Below, in pieces: positions 28,516 to 36,787 of a stretch of DNA of 64,000 nucleotides (positions within the stretch are counted from its first letter, which is position 1; every line of letters starts with the position of its first letter). Both the position numbers and the translations under genes were made by a program. The notes beneath the pieces are model-generated. The model saw only the letters and a program-made list of their open reading frames with translations, was not told the origin of the DNA and made no database searches. This DNA comes from an uncultured Pseudomonadales bacterium (lineage in GTDB: Bacteria; Pseudomonadota; Gammaproteobacteria; Pseudomonadales; Cellvibrionaceae), in assembly GCA_947488935.1 (NCBI GenBank), contig CANLBN010000003.1:62001-126000 (forward strand). Reading direction: 5' to 3'.

Positions 28516-29205
28516 ATGCTAAATGTTTCTAGCTTAAAAGTTTGTTACGGCCAAAGTGAAGTCATACACGGATTAGATTTTACCGTACCCAAGAATGAAA
28601 CCTTGGCAATCATGGGGCGCAATGGCATGGGTAAAACAACACTCTTTAAATCCCTTATAGGCATACTCGATTCTACCGATGGAAAAATCAGTGTCGATGG
28701 CGTAGATGTTACCAATACCGACAGCTATGAAAGAGTCGAAAATGGCATTGCTTATGTCCCACAGGGCAGGATGATTTTTCCGTCGTTGACTGTTCAAGAA
28801 AATATAGAAACAGGTATGGAAGTTTCTAAACTAAAAAAAATACCCGATGATATTTATGCTCTATTTCCTGTTTTACACGATATGCGAAAACGAAAAGGTG
28901 GCAATCTCTCAGGTGGTCAGCAACAACAACTAGCGATTGCGAGGGCACTGGTTACTAATCCAAAAGTTTTACTACTTGATGAGCCAACCGAAGGTATTCA
29001 GCCTTCAATTATCAAAGATATTGCTAATGTTTTGAATGAAATAAAAAAAATGCGCGACATTACAATTATCGTTTCAGAGCAAGTTCTTAGTTTTACGATG
29101 GCAATTGCGGATCGCATTATTGTTATCGATAAAGGTAATTTTATTCACGAAGACCTTAGAGAAGACGTTGATACAGAACAAATTAAAAAATACTTATCTG
29201 TATAA
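28516..29205 (+). CDS. urtE: Urea/amide ABC transporter ATP-binding protein 2
   Basis: A LivF/UrtE-type ATPase of 229 residues. Walker A is GRNGMGKTT near residue 34, Q-loop region GIAYVPQGRMIFPSLTVQEN, signature NLSGGQQQQLAIARAL near 133, and Walker B LLLDEPTEGIQP near 155. It follows urtD by 52 bases and precedes formamidase by 55. Confidence 0.93.
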   Translation: MLNVSSLKVCYGQSEVIHGLDFTVPKNETLAIMGRNGMGKTTLFKSLIGILDSTDGKISVDGVDVTNTDSYERVENGIAYVPQGRMIFPSLTVQENIETGMEVSKLKKIPDDIYALFPVLHDMRKRKGGNLSGGQQQQLAIARALVTNPKVLLLDEPTEGIQPSIIKDIANVLNEIKKMRDITIIVSEQVLSFTMAIADRIIVIDKGNFIHEDLREDVDTEQIKKYLSV

Positions 29206-29260
29206 CTTTTAAGAGGCGGGTCCCATTTTTCAATCACTATAATAACGCTAGGAGTTTATT

Positions 29261-30493
29261 ATGACCGAGACAATTATTAAGGTAAATCTAGGTGAGTCAC
29301 CCTATGAAAATGACAAAATTCATAATCGTTGGCATCCTGATATTCCCATGGTTGAAACTGTAAAGCCGGGCGATGACTTTATTATCGAGTGTGTCGATTG
29401 GACCGGCGGACAAATTGCCAACAACGATGACGCGTCAGATGTTCGAGATGTTGATTTAAGTCAGGTGCATTTTTTATCGGGGCCGGTAGGTGTTGAAGGC
29501 GCCGAGCCAGGTGATTTGCTGGTAGTTGATATTCTGGATATAGGTACATTTGAGGATAGTCAGTGGGGTTTTAATGGTTTCTTTTCAAAACAAAATGGTG
29601 GTGGCTTTTTAACTGAGCACTTTCCAGAGGCACAAAAATCAATCTGGGATTTTAAGGGAATGTTTACCAGCTCTCGTCATATTCCCGGTGTTGAATTTGC
29701 AGGCCTTATTCACCCTGGTCTAATTGGTTGTTTACCATCAAAAGAATTACTTGATGAGTGGAATACACGTGAAGGTGCTCTGGTTGATACTGACCCTGAA
29801 AGAGTTCCTCCTCTCGCAACACTTCCTTATGGCGAAACAGCCCATATGGGACGTATGTCAAAAGATGAGGCGAAAGTAGCTGGCGCAGAAGCGGCTAGAA
29901 CCGTTCCTCCACGAGAGCATGGCGGTAACTGCGATATTAAAGATTTATCGCGCGGTTCCAAAGTGTATTTTCCGGTATATGTAAAAGGTGGTGGTCTATC
30001 GGTTGGAGATCTTCATTTCAGTCAAGGTGATGGAGAAATTACTTTTTGTGGCGCAATAGAAATGGCTGGCTGGATTCATATGCGAGTTAACCTGGTCAAA
30101 GATGGTATGTCAAAATATGGTATTAAAAATCCAATATTTAAACCAAGCCCTATTGCACCAAAATATGATGATTATTTAATATTTGAAGGCATCTCTGTCG
30201 ATGAAAAAGGCGAACAACATTACCTTGATGTGCAAGTTGCTTACAGACAGGCTTGTCTAAACGCTATCGAATACATGAAAAAATTCGGATACTCTGGTGC
30301 ACAAGCGTACTCTCTTTTAGGTACCGCGCCAGTACAAGGGCACATCAGTGGCGTCGTCGATGTACCTAATGCATGTGCAACCCTCTGGCTACCCACTGAT
30401 ATTTTTGAATTCGATATCAACCCAAATGCAGATGGCCCCACAAAATATCTCGATGGCAGTGTTGAAATGCCTTTGGCACCGGATAAAGACTAA
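29261..30493 (+). CDS. fmdA: Formamidase (acetamidase/formamidase family)
   Basis: Hydrolyses formamide to formate and ammonia. The 410-residue protein has the FmdA/AmdA family features: HNRWHPDIPMVETVKPGDDF near the N-terminus, HPGLIGCLPSKELL near 148, PPREHGGNCDIKDLSRGSK near 217-235, and AYSLLGTAPVQGHISGVVDVPNACATLWLP near 346-375. Sitting behind a urea/amide ABC transporter and before fmdB, it resembles the fmd cluster of Methylophilus, so the operon would import and split short amides for nitrogen. Confidence 0.95.
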   Translation: MTETIIKVNLGESPYENDKIHNRWHPDIPMVETVKPGDDFIIECVDWTGGQIANNDDASDVRDVDLSQVHFLSGPVGVEGAEPGDLLVVDILDIGTFEDSQWGFNGFFSKQNGGGFLTEHFPEAQKSIWDFKGMFTSSRHIPGVEFAGLIHPGLIGCLPSKELLDEWNTREGALVDTDPERVPPLATLPYGETAHMGRMSKDEAKVAGAEAARTVPPREHGGNCDIKDLSRGSKVYFPVYVKGGGLSVGDLHFSQGDGEITFCGAIEMAGWIHMRVNLVKDGMSKYGIKNPIFKPSPIAPKYDDYLIFEGISVDEKGEQHYLDVQVAYRQACLNAIEYMKKFGYSGAQAYSLLGTAPVQGHISGVVDVPNACATLWLPTDIFEFDINPNADGPTKYLDGSVEMPLAPDKD

Positions 30494-30511
30494 TAAAAAA
30501 GGAGAATAACG

Positions 30512-30865
30512 ATGCCAGTCTATGATTATAAATGTTCTGAACACGGTATTTTTTATGAGCTTGCTAGTATAGACAACCATGCAAACCCTGCGTGTTGTCC
30601 TGAATGCCAAACACTATCACCACGAGTGATTATAATGTCTCCGGCATTGTTTGATATGCCCAAAGAGAAAAAAGAAGCGATTGAAAAAAACGAGAAGGCG
30701 CGCCACGAACCTGAGTACTCAACGATTGATTCTCGCGCTGAGAATGCTGAAAAGCTAAAAAGAGGGTGTGGTTGTGAACACAAAAAACGTCCGTCCAAGC
30801 TTATGTATCTAGCGAATGGCGATAAAATGTTTCCTTCAATGCGGCCATGGATGATTAGTCATTAG
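30512..30865 (+). CDS. fmdB: FmdB-family zinc-ribbon protein
   Basis: A 117-residue protein with an N-terminal CxxxH/CxxC zinc ribbon (MPVYDYKCSEHGIFYELASI, then CCPEC) typical of FmdB. FmdB was proposed as a regulator of formamidase in Methylophilus, though its biochemistry is unclear. The rest is charged. A good AAGGAG site precedes the start, and a strong terminator follows, closing the operon. Confidence 0.9.
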   Translation: MPVYDYKCSEHGIFYELASIDNHANPACCPECQTLSPRVIIMSPALFDMPKEKKEAIEKNEKARHEPEYSTIDSRAENAEKLKRGCGCEHKKRPSKLMYLANGDKMFPSMRPWMISH

Positions 30866-30928
30866 CTTAAGTGGTATCAAATGTGAATGTGTCTTCCAAC
30901 GCTTTTCTTGGTAGTCGCCGTCGTTATT

Positions 30929-30960
30929 CAAAAAGCCTCATTTAAAGATGAGGCTTTTTG
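30929..30960 (+). terminator. Terminator of the urt-fmd operon
   Basis: A perfect stem CAAAAAGCCTCAT/ATGAGGCTTTTTG with a 6-base loop. The arms supply A and T runs, so it may work on both strands. Confidence 0.9.
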
Positions 30961-31073
30961 ATAGTAAAGAAAAATACTCAGCGAGGCTTGGTGTATAAAG
31001 TTACAACTCTTGCAACACCCTTCTCTTAATAAAACTACTATACCTTTCTGTGAATCTTTCAGTCAGTAAACCT

Positions 31074-31175
31074 TTTTCAGCAGGATTAACTCAGCTAGGC
31101 CACGATATACTTGTGATTGATAGGCAGTCGGGTAATAGTTTTGGTAGCTCAGATAACAAAACACCAGCACAGGTA
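31074..31175 (+). pseudogene. Fragment of an alpha/beta hydrolase gene
   Basis: The frame reads GLTQLGHDILVIDRQSGNSF and DNKTPAQV, matching an internal segment of both intact hydrolases (39276-40004: RLAQLGYDALAIDQRSGKIF; 55792-56520: RLTQLGFDALAIDQRSGNSF). The signal peptide and catalytic parts are absent. Decayed third copy. The rest of the 30866-31320 gap holds only the operon terminator. Confidence 0.7.
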
Positions 31176-31320
31176 ATATCATTATTTAAGCGACTAACAA
31201 GACTCTATGCCTGCGTGTCCCGTATGTATCTATAAAGTACTGCTATACTTAATTAAAATTTGCGCTCTAACTAGCGCCTAAGTTAGAGCTGAGGGCCTAT
31301 TGAATTCAAAGGACATATTA

Positions 31321-32391
31321 GTGGTGTCGCTACCTAACATGCGGGCCTCAAGCCAGATAATCTTGCTACTTTCGCTTATTTTAGTGGGCATACTTGGTGG
31401 AGCCTATGTAAACATTGATAAGCTGAATGCTTTAGAGCACGATGCTAATGCGATTAATAAGCTTGGTGTTATTCGTGGTTCAATACAGCTAATTACAAAG
31501 CATGAGCTTAATGGGCAGGAGTCTCAAGAAGATATACAAAATGTTGATAACATTTTAGAAGAGATTAAAGAGGGTTATTTCAAACAAGAGGCCCAGCATC
31601 CTTATTTTACAAAATATTCTATATCTGAGGTAGCTTTATCTCTCGAGGCTAAGTGGCAGGCTTTAAAGCTAGCCTACGAAGAGCATCGGCAAGATAACAA
31701 GGCAGTACCCAGGGTGATAGAGTTGAGTGATCAATGTTGGGATCTGGCTTATGATTTAGTCTTTCAAGTGCAAAAATTTAGTGAAGGGAAACTGGATAGT
31801 TATCGCAATATCATTGTTCTTAGTTCTCTAATTATTTGCCTTTTTATGTGTTTGGTTATCGCCATTGTTTATCGCATTGTTCACAACGTTCTTGAACGCG
31901 ATGTCATTACTGACCCGTTAACAGGCCTATATAACCGAAGTCACTTTAATAAAGTTCTCGCCGAACAGCTAGCATTGTTTAATCGATATCAAACGACTTT
32001 TACTCTCACTCTTATTGATATTGATCACTTCAAAAAAATTAATGATGAATTTGGCCACCCTGAAGGAGATAGAGTGCTGTGTGATGTAGCCAACCTTTTA
32101 ACTAAAAATACTCGTGATGCAGATTTTTTATTTCGCTTAGGTGGTGAAGAGTTTGCCATTATTTCTCCTCATGCCAGCTCCCAGCAAACATTTCATCAAG
32201 CAGAGAAATATCGTCACTTGATTGAGTCCTTTGATTTAAAATTAAAGACTAGTTTGACCATTAGTGTAGGTATTGCGCAGTCTTTTAAAGGTTGCACAGT
32301 AGAGGAAATATATAAAAATACTGATATTGCGCTTTATCGCGCTAAGTCTTTAGGCAGAAATACTACTATTGATTTCGATACGTATATCTAA
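31321..32391 (+). CDS. Membrane-bound diguanylate cyclase (GGDEF)
   Basis: Makes cyclic di-GMP. About 356 residues: a transmembrane helix near the N-terminus (IILLLSLILVGILGGAYV), a periplasmic region of ~150 residues, a second helix (IIVLSSLIICLFMCLVIAIV), then a GGDEF domain with DPLTGLYNRSHF, DIDHFKKINDEFGHPEGD and the active-site RLGGEEF. No RxxD inhibitory site is obvious. I place the start at the GTG at 31321 (or 31324) because AAAGGA lies seven bases upstream; an upstream TTG at 31300 has no such site, and the ATG at 31339 is a fallback. Confidence 0.88.
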   Translation: MVSLPNMRASSQIILLLSLILVGILGGAYVNIDKLNALEHDANAINKLGVIRGSIQLITKHELNGQESQEDIQNVDNILEEIKEGYFKQEAQHPYFTKYSISEVALSLEAKWQALKLAYEEHRQDNKAVPRVIELSDQCWDLAYDLVFQVQKFSEGKLDSYRNIIVLSSLIICLFMCLVIAIVYRIVHNVLERDVITDPLTGLYNRSHFNKVLAEQLALFNRYQTTFTLTLIDIDHFKKINDEFGHPEGDRVLCDVANLLTKNTRDADFLFRLGGEEFAIISPHASSQQTFHQAEKYRHLIESFDLKLKTSLTISVGIAQSFKGCTVEEIYKNTDIALYRAKSLGRNTTIDFDTYI

Positions 32392-32419
32392 TAATTAAGG
32401 CCAGATAAGCCTTTTAAAT
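32391..32419 (+). repeat. ATAAGC-type dispersed repeat, copy 2
   Basis: AGGCCAGATAAGCCTTTTA follows the cyclase stop codon directly and matches the copy at 16171-16199. It lies 65 bases ahead of a decayed glutamine amidotransferase 3' end. Confidence 0.55.
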
Positions 32420-32483
32420 GCTCGCTGTAACAGTTGGTTTTTTTATTTTCCCTATTCGATAGTTGTAATCACATAACTATTAA

Positions 32484-32601
32484 TTAATCACAATTCTCAG
32501 TCGTTTTATCAAGTGCAGGCTTGTGAGCAACAGGCGGAGTTTTTGCTCCATAGAGTTTTCCTTTAGCAAATAAACGGCATTCACTGGGGCGCATTGAATA
32601 T
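32484..32601 (-). pseudogene. Decayed 3' end of a class II glutamine amidotransferase gene (copy A)
   Basis: On the minus strand this encodes MRPSECRLFAKGKLYGAKTP, then PVAHKPALDK, aligned with the C-terminus of the intact gene at 33689-34516 (GQGECRLFAEGKTLWSTKTP, PAVIHKPVNDK). The catalytic N-terminus is absent. Confidence 0.75.
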
Positions 32602-32610
32602 CACACTCCA

Positions 32611-32673
32611 TTTTTGTCTTTCTTTTGTGGTGTGTTACATCTTTTTTGCCTTTCTTTTCTGGTATGTTCTATC
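32611..32673 (+). repeat. Short tandem repeat upstream of the entericidin-like gene
   Basis: Two imperfect ~31-base units (32611-32641 and 32642-32673), each of the form tttttgtctttcttttgtgg followed by a t-rich tail ending in atc. They occupy the promoter/leader position of the small lipoprotein gene at 32700, so they may be regulatory. Confidence 0.5.
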
Positions 32674-32699
32674 TTTAATATATTTTTAGGAGCCCCAGT

Positions 32700-32837
32700 A
32701 TGCGTATGATGAAACGATTGCTTTTGCTAACTTTTATTGTGTCTTTGATGGCATGCAACACTTTTGAAGGCATTGGAAAAGATATTCGCGCAGTGGGAGG
32801 CACAATTGAAAAAACGGCCAGTAAAAATAAAAAGTAG
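32700..32837 (+). CDS. Entericidin-like small lipoprotein
   Basis: A 45-residue protein: basic start MRMMKR, hydrophobic stretch LLLLTFIVSL, lipobox LMAC (Cys19), then NTFEGIGKDIRAVGGTIEKT. The G-x-G-x-D-I/V pattern after the lipid-modified Cys is typical of the entericidin EcnA/EcnB family, short envelope lipoproteins linked in E. coli to stationary-phase lysis control. AGGAG is eight bases before the ATG. No second entericidin gene is adjacent. Too short for most automatic calls. Confidence 0.8.
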   Translation: MRMMKRLLLLTFIVSLMACNTFEGIGKDIRAVGGTIEKTASKNKK

Positions 32838-32862
32838 TCTGTATCCCCGACTGTTTAATAGC

Positions 32863-32886
32863 TGGAGTCAAATAAGCATTTTAATC
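32863..32886 (+). repeat. ATAAGC-type dispersed repeat, copy 3
   Basis: TGGAGTCAAATAAGCATTTT is related to the copies at 16171 and 32391. It precedes the second decayed amidotransferase end by about 20 bases, in the same relative orientation as copy 2. Confidence 0.45.
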
Positions 32887-32905
32887 AATCACAACCATTA
32901 GCCTA

Positions 32906-33012
32906 TTTATCAACTACAGGCTTGTGGGCAACCGGCGAGGTTTTTGCAGGCTATAGGGTTTCCCCTTGGCAAATAAACGGCACTCACTTTGCTTTATGGC
33001 ACTCCACATCAC
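32906..33012 (-). pseudogene. Decayed 3' end of a class II glutamine amidotransferase gene (copy B)
   Basis: The minus strand reads VMWSAIKQSECRLFAKGKP, corresponding to EIWCAMGQGECRLFAEGKT of the intact gene at 33689-34516, then shifts frame and stops. The nucleotide match extends through the last ~100 bases of that gene. Confidence 0.72.
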
Positions 33013-33113
33013 GTTGATTCTCGTCATCTGTTAATGGGGTAGTGCCATTTTGACATGGCCGAGTTATTCCCATAGTATTCGCCCACTTTTAAATCATTTC
33101 GTTGCTTTTATCC

Positions 33114-33677
33114 ATGTTCGATTTCCTAGCAAGTATATTGTTACTTATTACCGATTTGTTTGTACAAAACCCTCTCGGGCAGGGGGTTGGCCTATTCGCT
33201 ATGTTGGTGGGTGTTACGGCCTTTAGCCAAAAAGATGATAAAAGGCTACGTCAATTGCTAACTGTGTTTACGCTGCTGATCGCGTGTCATTTTGCGCTGA
33301 TGGGTTGGTGGGCTGCTGCACTGAGTGCTCTCATAGGTACTGCGCGGAATTATGCGTCGATTCACGTGCGTAATACAAAGGTAATGTTATTTTTTATGGC
33401 GTTGCTCTTATTGATAGCGGCGCCTAGAGTTGAGCATTGGACCGGTATATTGGCACTGATGGGTGCGGCGTGGGCTACATGGGGTGTATTTAAAGAGTCA
33501 GGGGTTCGCCTGCGGGTATTTATGTTGTTGGGTACGATTAGTTGGCTTAGCCACAATATTTTGGTTGGCTCGATAGGCGGCAGCATAATAGAGACGATAT
33601 TTTTATTGGTGAATGGCCTCACTATTTGGCGATTAATACAAGACAGACAAAATGAGGAAGATAAAGCGAGCGTTTAG
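33114..33677 (+). CDS. YgjV-family inner membrane protein
   Basis: A 187-residue integral membrane protein with about six hydrophobic segments. The QGVGLFAMLVGVTAFSQKDDKRL segment near the N-terminus, LIGTARNYAS in the middle, and GSIGGSIIETIFLLVNGLTIWRL at the end match the YgjV (inner membrane) family, of unknown function. I place the start at ATG 33114; a TTG at 33102 is possible. It converges with the amidotransferase gene. Confidence 0.8.
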   Translation: MFDFLASILLLITDLFVQNPLGQGVGLFAMLVGVTAFSQKDDKRLRQLLTVFTLLIACHFALMGWWAAALSALIGTARNYASIHVRNTKVMLFFMALLLLIAAPRVEHWTGILALMGAAWATWGVFKESGVRLRVFMLLGTISWLSHNILVGSIGGSIIETIFLLVNGLTIWRLIQDRQNEEDKASV

Positions 33678-33688
33678 CGCTTTATTTA

Positions 33689-34516
33689 TCAGCTATTCCC
33701 GCTTGCTTTATCATTCACAGGCTTATGAATAACAGCCGGAGTTTTTGTGCTCCATAGGGTTTTGCCCTCGGCAAATAAACGGCACTCACCTTGCCCCATG
33801 GCACACCAAATTTCGTTATTCGTTAAAGGTTGAGTGGCAATAACGGTGACGACATCTAGCTCACCAGTTAGGGTAGAAAAATCCACTGTAATGTCATCGT
33901 CTTCTAGCTGTGCCACGCCAAAAGGAGCTTTGCGGGTAAGCCAAAACAGCTTGGTCGAGCAAAAGGTAAATAAGGTATTGCCATTGGTGAGCAGTATATT
34001 GGATATGCCGCGCTGGTTAATGGTCTCGCAGCAATGGCTGAGGTGCTCGGCCCATTCGCTGTCATTTGCGGGGTGTTCGCTAAAGTGCTTGGCTAGTTCG
34101 CCAAGCATCCAGCAAAAGATAAATTCGCTATCGGTATCGCCCACGGGTGTAAATTGAGACAGGGTAATACCCTCTAGGTTGGGTACTTGGCCATTGTGAG
34201 CAAATGTCCAAGTTTCGCCCCATAGTTCACGCTGAAAGGGGTGTGTGTTTTTGAGATCGACGCCGCCAATGTTTGCCTGCCGGATATGGGCAATCACCGT
34301 ATTGCCTTTGATCGATGACTGGCTTAAACACTGCGCGGTTTCTGAGGCGGCACTGGGTGAAGACTCTTTAAACTCCTGTATACCCTCTGGCCCATAGATT
34401 ACTAAGCCCCAGCCATCGGCATGTGGGCCTGTCTCTCCACCTCTGCGCAGCAATCCGGCAAAGCTAAAACAAATATCTGTGGGCACATTGGCGCTCATAC
34501 CTAATAATTCGCACAT
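33689..34516 (-). CDS. Class II glutamine amidotransferase, YafJ-like
   Basis: A 275-residue Ntn-type amidotransferase. The N-terminal catalytic Cys2 is in place (MCELLGMSANVP), followed by FSFAGLLRRGGETGPHADGWG (near 22-42) and WTFAHNGQVPN (near 107), typical of the YafJ/EgtC-like group. The function in most bacteria is unknown. Two degenerate copies of its 3' end lie upstream of YgjV (32484 and 32906). Confidence 0.88.
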   Translation of the reverse strand: MCELLGMSANVPTDICFSFAGLLRRGGETGPHADGWGLVIYGPEGIQEFKESSPSAASETAQCLSQSSIKGNTVIAHIRQANIGGVDLKNTHPFQRELWGETWTFAHNGQVPNLEGITLSQFTPVGDTDSEFIFCWMLGELAKHFSEHPANDSEWAEHLSHCCETINQRGISNILLTNGNTLFTFCSTKLFWLTRKAPFGVAQLEDDDITVDFSTLTGELDVVTVIATQPLTNNEIWCAMGQGECRLFAEGKTLWSTKTPAVIHKPVNDKASGNS

Positions 34517-34548
34517 AATTTAGCCTGCTATATTACTCCCTATACGAT

Positions 34549-35319
34549 TTACGTTTTCCACTCGGTCAATTGTACGCAAGGGCCAGAGAATCTTGTATTT
34601 TGTTGGTTAGGTAGCTGCTTGTCAGAGGTCATTAATAAACGACTACTATTCGCAATGGCTAACCAGCTGGGTTTTGTTAAGTCCCACGCTTGCTCAGGTG
34701 ATGGTTGCAAACCTATATACGTGAGCTCCCCTGAGTCTTTATCTTCAGCCCAGAGATGCAATGGGGTTTTATCAGATTGAGGGTGACGTTGCGACCACTG
34801 CACATGTAACCGTGATGGGTTATTAGGCTGCTTTTTATACGCACTGATCACAAATTGAATGTCTGTTGTACTTTGATTGTGTGCCGACATAGCGGCAATA
34901 TAATTAGCGCCTGCTATCGTTGGTTGCACAGCGTTCTCGGTAGGAAAAAACAATGCAAGTGCTAGCGCTAAAGAGGTGACCATGCCAGCCATACTTGCGG
35001 TCTTCCACACCCATAAATCTTGCCACCAGCCATTAGCATCGGTTTTTTGTTCAGTGGTTTGAGATGATGATTCTGTCGATGTGATTTTACTGTCGATTTT
35101 TTGCCAAATATCAGTAGAGGGAGCCACTGCTGGCGGCAGTTGCTCGTGCACAACAGACAACTCATCGGCCCAAAATGCAACGGCGCGATCAAGCTCGGGT
35201 GTAGATACTAGCAGCGACTCCATTCTTGAGCGTACTCGTGGCGTCATAGTGCCTGCTACATATTGGCCAGCCAAATGTTCACAAATAATAGTGTTGCGAT
35301 ATCTTAAGCAGCGAGACAT
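34549..35319 (-). CDS. Anti-sigma factor, RskA-like
   Basis: A membrane anti-sigma factor of about 256 residues. The cytoplasmic N-terminal part (CEHLAGQYVAGTMTPRVRSR) matches the anti-sigma domain of the ECF19/SigK-type partner, followed by one transmembrane helix near residue 115 (MAGMVTSLALALALFF) and a periplasmic RskA domain (PNPSRLHVQWSQ-like, ending in PCVQLTEWKT). The start at ATG 35319 has AGGAG seven bases upstream and overlaps the sigma-factor gene by 16 bases, implying coupling. Confidence 0.85.
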   Translation of the reverse strand: MSRCLRYRNTIICEHLAGQYVAGTMTPRVRSRMESLLVSTPELDRAVAFWADELSVVHEQLPPAVAPSTDIWQKIDSKITSTESSSQTTEQKTDANGWWQDLWVWKTASMAGMVTSLALALALFFPTENAVQPTIAGANYIAAMSAHNQSTTDIQFVISAYKKQPNNPSRLHVQWSQRHPQSDKTPLHLWAEDKDSGELTYIGLQPSPEQAWDLTKPSWLAIANSSRLLMTSDKQLPNQQNTRFSGPCVQLTEWKT

Positions 35320-35858
35320 AGTTTTAACTCCTGCAACCCACGACGAATCCACGCTTTTACTGTACCCAATGGGACCGATAATTCATTGGCTAGTTCAGCG
35401 TGGCTATAACCATGAACAAAAGACATAAGAACACTTTGGCGGGTTTGCACTTTAAGTCGCCCAAGGCAGCGATTGATAGAATGGGAGTCTGATGTACTAT
35501 CTGTTGTAAATAAGCGTTCTAGGTATTGTTCATCGTCGTTACTAGTAGAGATATGCGGGTGCGCACTTAAACTGCGTAGGCGGTCAAGTGCGGCGTGGCG
35601 CGTTAGCACACATAGCCAACCCCAGGCGCTGCCAGTGCCACTGTATTTGTTCGATTGCTCCCACACTTTGATAAACACCTCTTGTAGAGTATCCTCGGCT
35701 TCGGCGCGGTCTTTCACAATGCGTAAAATAATTGATAACAAACGGCCGCTAGCAATATCGTAGAGCGTATTCAGTGCGAGTTTATCTTTACGCTGAATAC
35801 GGTATATAAGCGGGTTGATCTGATTTAACCAATCGGCATCTGCCACAAAAAATCCCAA
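35304..35858 (-). CDS. ECF-family RNA polymerase sigma factor
   Basis: A 184-residue sigma-70 family member with region 2 (LYDIASGRLLSIILRIVKDRAEAEDTLQEVFIKVWE, given here as family landmarks LQEVFIKVW near 62-70) and region 4 (MSFVHGYSHAELANELSVPLGTVKAWIRRGL). It is paired with a RskA-type anti-sigma gene. This pair type often responds to oxidative or envelope stress; the nearby COG4315 secreted protein at 36083 is a plausible regulon member (inference). Confidence 0.92.
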   Translation of the reverse strand: MGFFVADADWLNQINPLIYRIQRKDKLALNTLYDIASGRLLSIILRIVKDRAEAEDTLQEVFIKVWEQSNKYSGTGSAWGWLCVLTRHAALDRLRSLSAHPHISTSNDDEQYLERLFTTDSTSDSHSINRCLGRLKVQTRQSVLMSFVHGYSHAELANELSVPLGTVKAWIRRGLQELKLCLAA

Positions 35859-36082
35859 GCGTGTTTATGAGCGAATGTAAAAGTATCAATCCTATCATAA
35901 CGTGTTTGATTATTTTATTTAACCTGCTATTGATTTAATCAGATGTTTGTTGAGTTAAAGCGCGTAAAAAATAAGCCAATAGAAGGAATAAAAAGTAGAG
36001 AGCATAGTGATTACTCTATTTTCTATTCCTTGATCATCAGCAAAATAGTTAAGCAAAACATTGCTTAACAACGGCTCTTTAT

Positions 36083-36496
36083 TTAATAAGTATAAGACGA
36101 AGAGCTTGATGAATCTTCATAACTACTAGACTTAGCTTTGGATTTTTTAGCAGTATGCCAAACGCCACCTACACCATCTCCTGTTGTATCGCCTACGTTA
36201 GTATCGCCAATCCAGGTGTAAAGAGGTTGGTCATTAAATGTCCATTGCTTTGATCCATCTTTACGGTATGCCATTCCCCAACCCTTTTTAGCTTTAGCGT
36301 CTGAGCTTACAATAAAAGGTGGCCATTTTTCTGCACAAGCGTCATAACATACCGATTCGTTGTGACTGTCTTTATCAAAGGTGTATAAAGTCATGCCTGC
36401 TTTATTGGTTAATATTTTATCGCCACCTGCATGTACGCCAGCAGATATAGAGATAAGAGTAGCAGCCACTAGAGTTAGTTTTGTAGAAAGTTTCAT
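36083..36496 (-). CDS. Secreted COG4315/lipoprotein_15-repeat protein
   Basis: A 137-residue exported protein with a signal peptide (MKLSTKLTLVAATLISISAGVHA region) and the secreted-repeat signatures LTNKAGMTLYTFDKD, CYDACAEKWPPF and PLYTWIGDTNVGDTTGDGV, GGVWHTA. The C-terminus is Ser-rich. Function unknown; such genes frequently stand next to ECF sigma/anti-sigma pairs, as here. Confidence 0.82.
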   Translation of the reverse strand: MKLSTKLTLVAATLISISAGVHAGGDKILTNKAGMTLYTFDKDSHNESVCYDACAEKWPPFIVSSDAKAKKGWGMAYRKDGSKQWTFNDQPLYTWIGDTNVGDTTGDGVGGVWHTAKKSKAKSSSYEDSSSSSSYTY

Positions 36497-36787
36497 TGTA
36501 TTCTCCTAAAGAAATAGTCTAAATAAATTATAAGTAGTTATAAGGCCTGTTGGCTTATATTATTAAAGACGAGACGAAAGGGCCGTTTGGATGCAAATAA
36601 TTGAAAATAATTTTTTTAAGTAGATTTAGAGGCAATTATCTCTAGATAATACGCTGTATTTTGATCCAAGTATTAACTTGGGTTAGGGTGAGAATGGATA
36701 AGAGCAGGTGTGGCGGAATCAATAGGATTAAAGTTTTGATCATTGGCAATTTATCACTACAGATACAAAATAAGGGCAGGTAATCGA

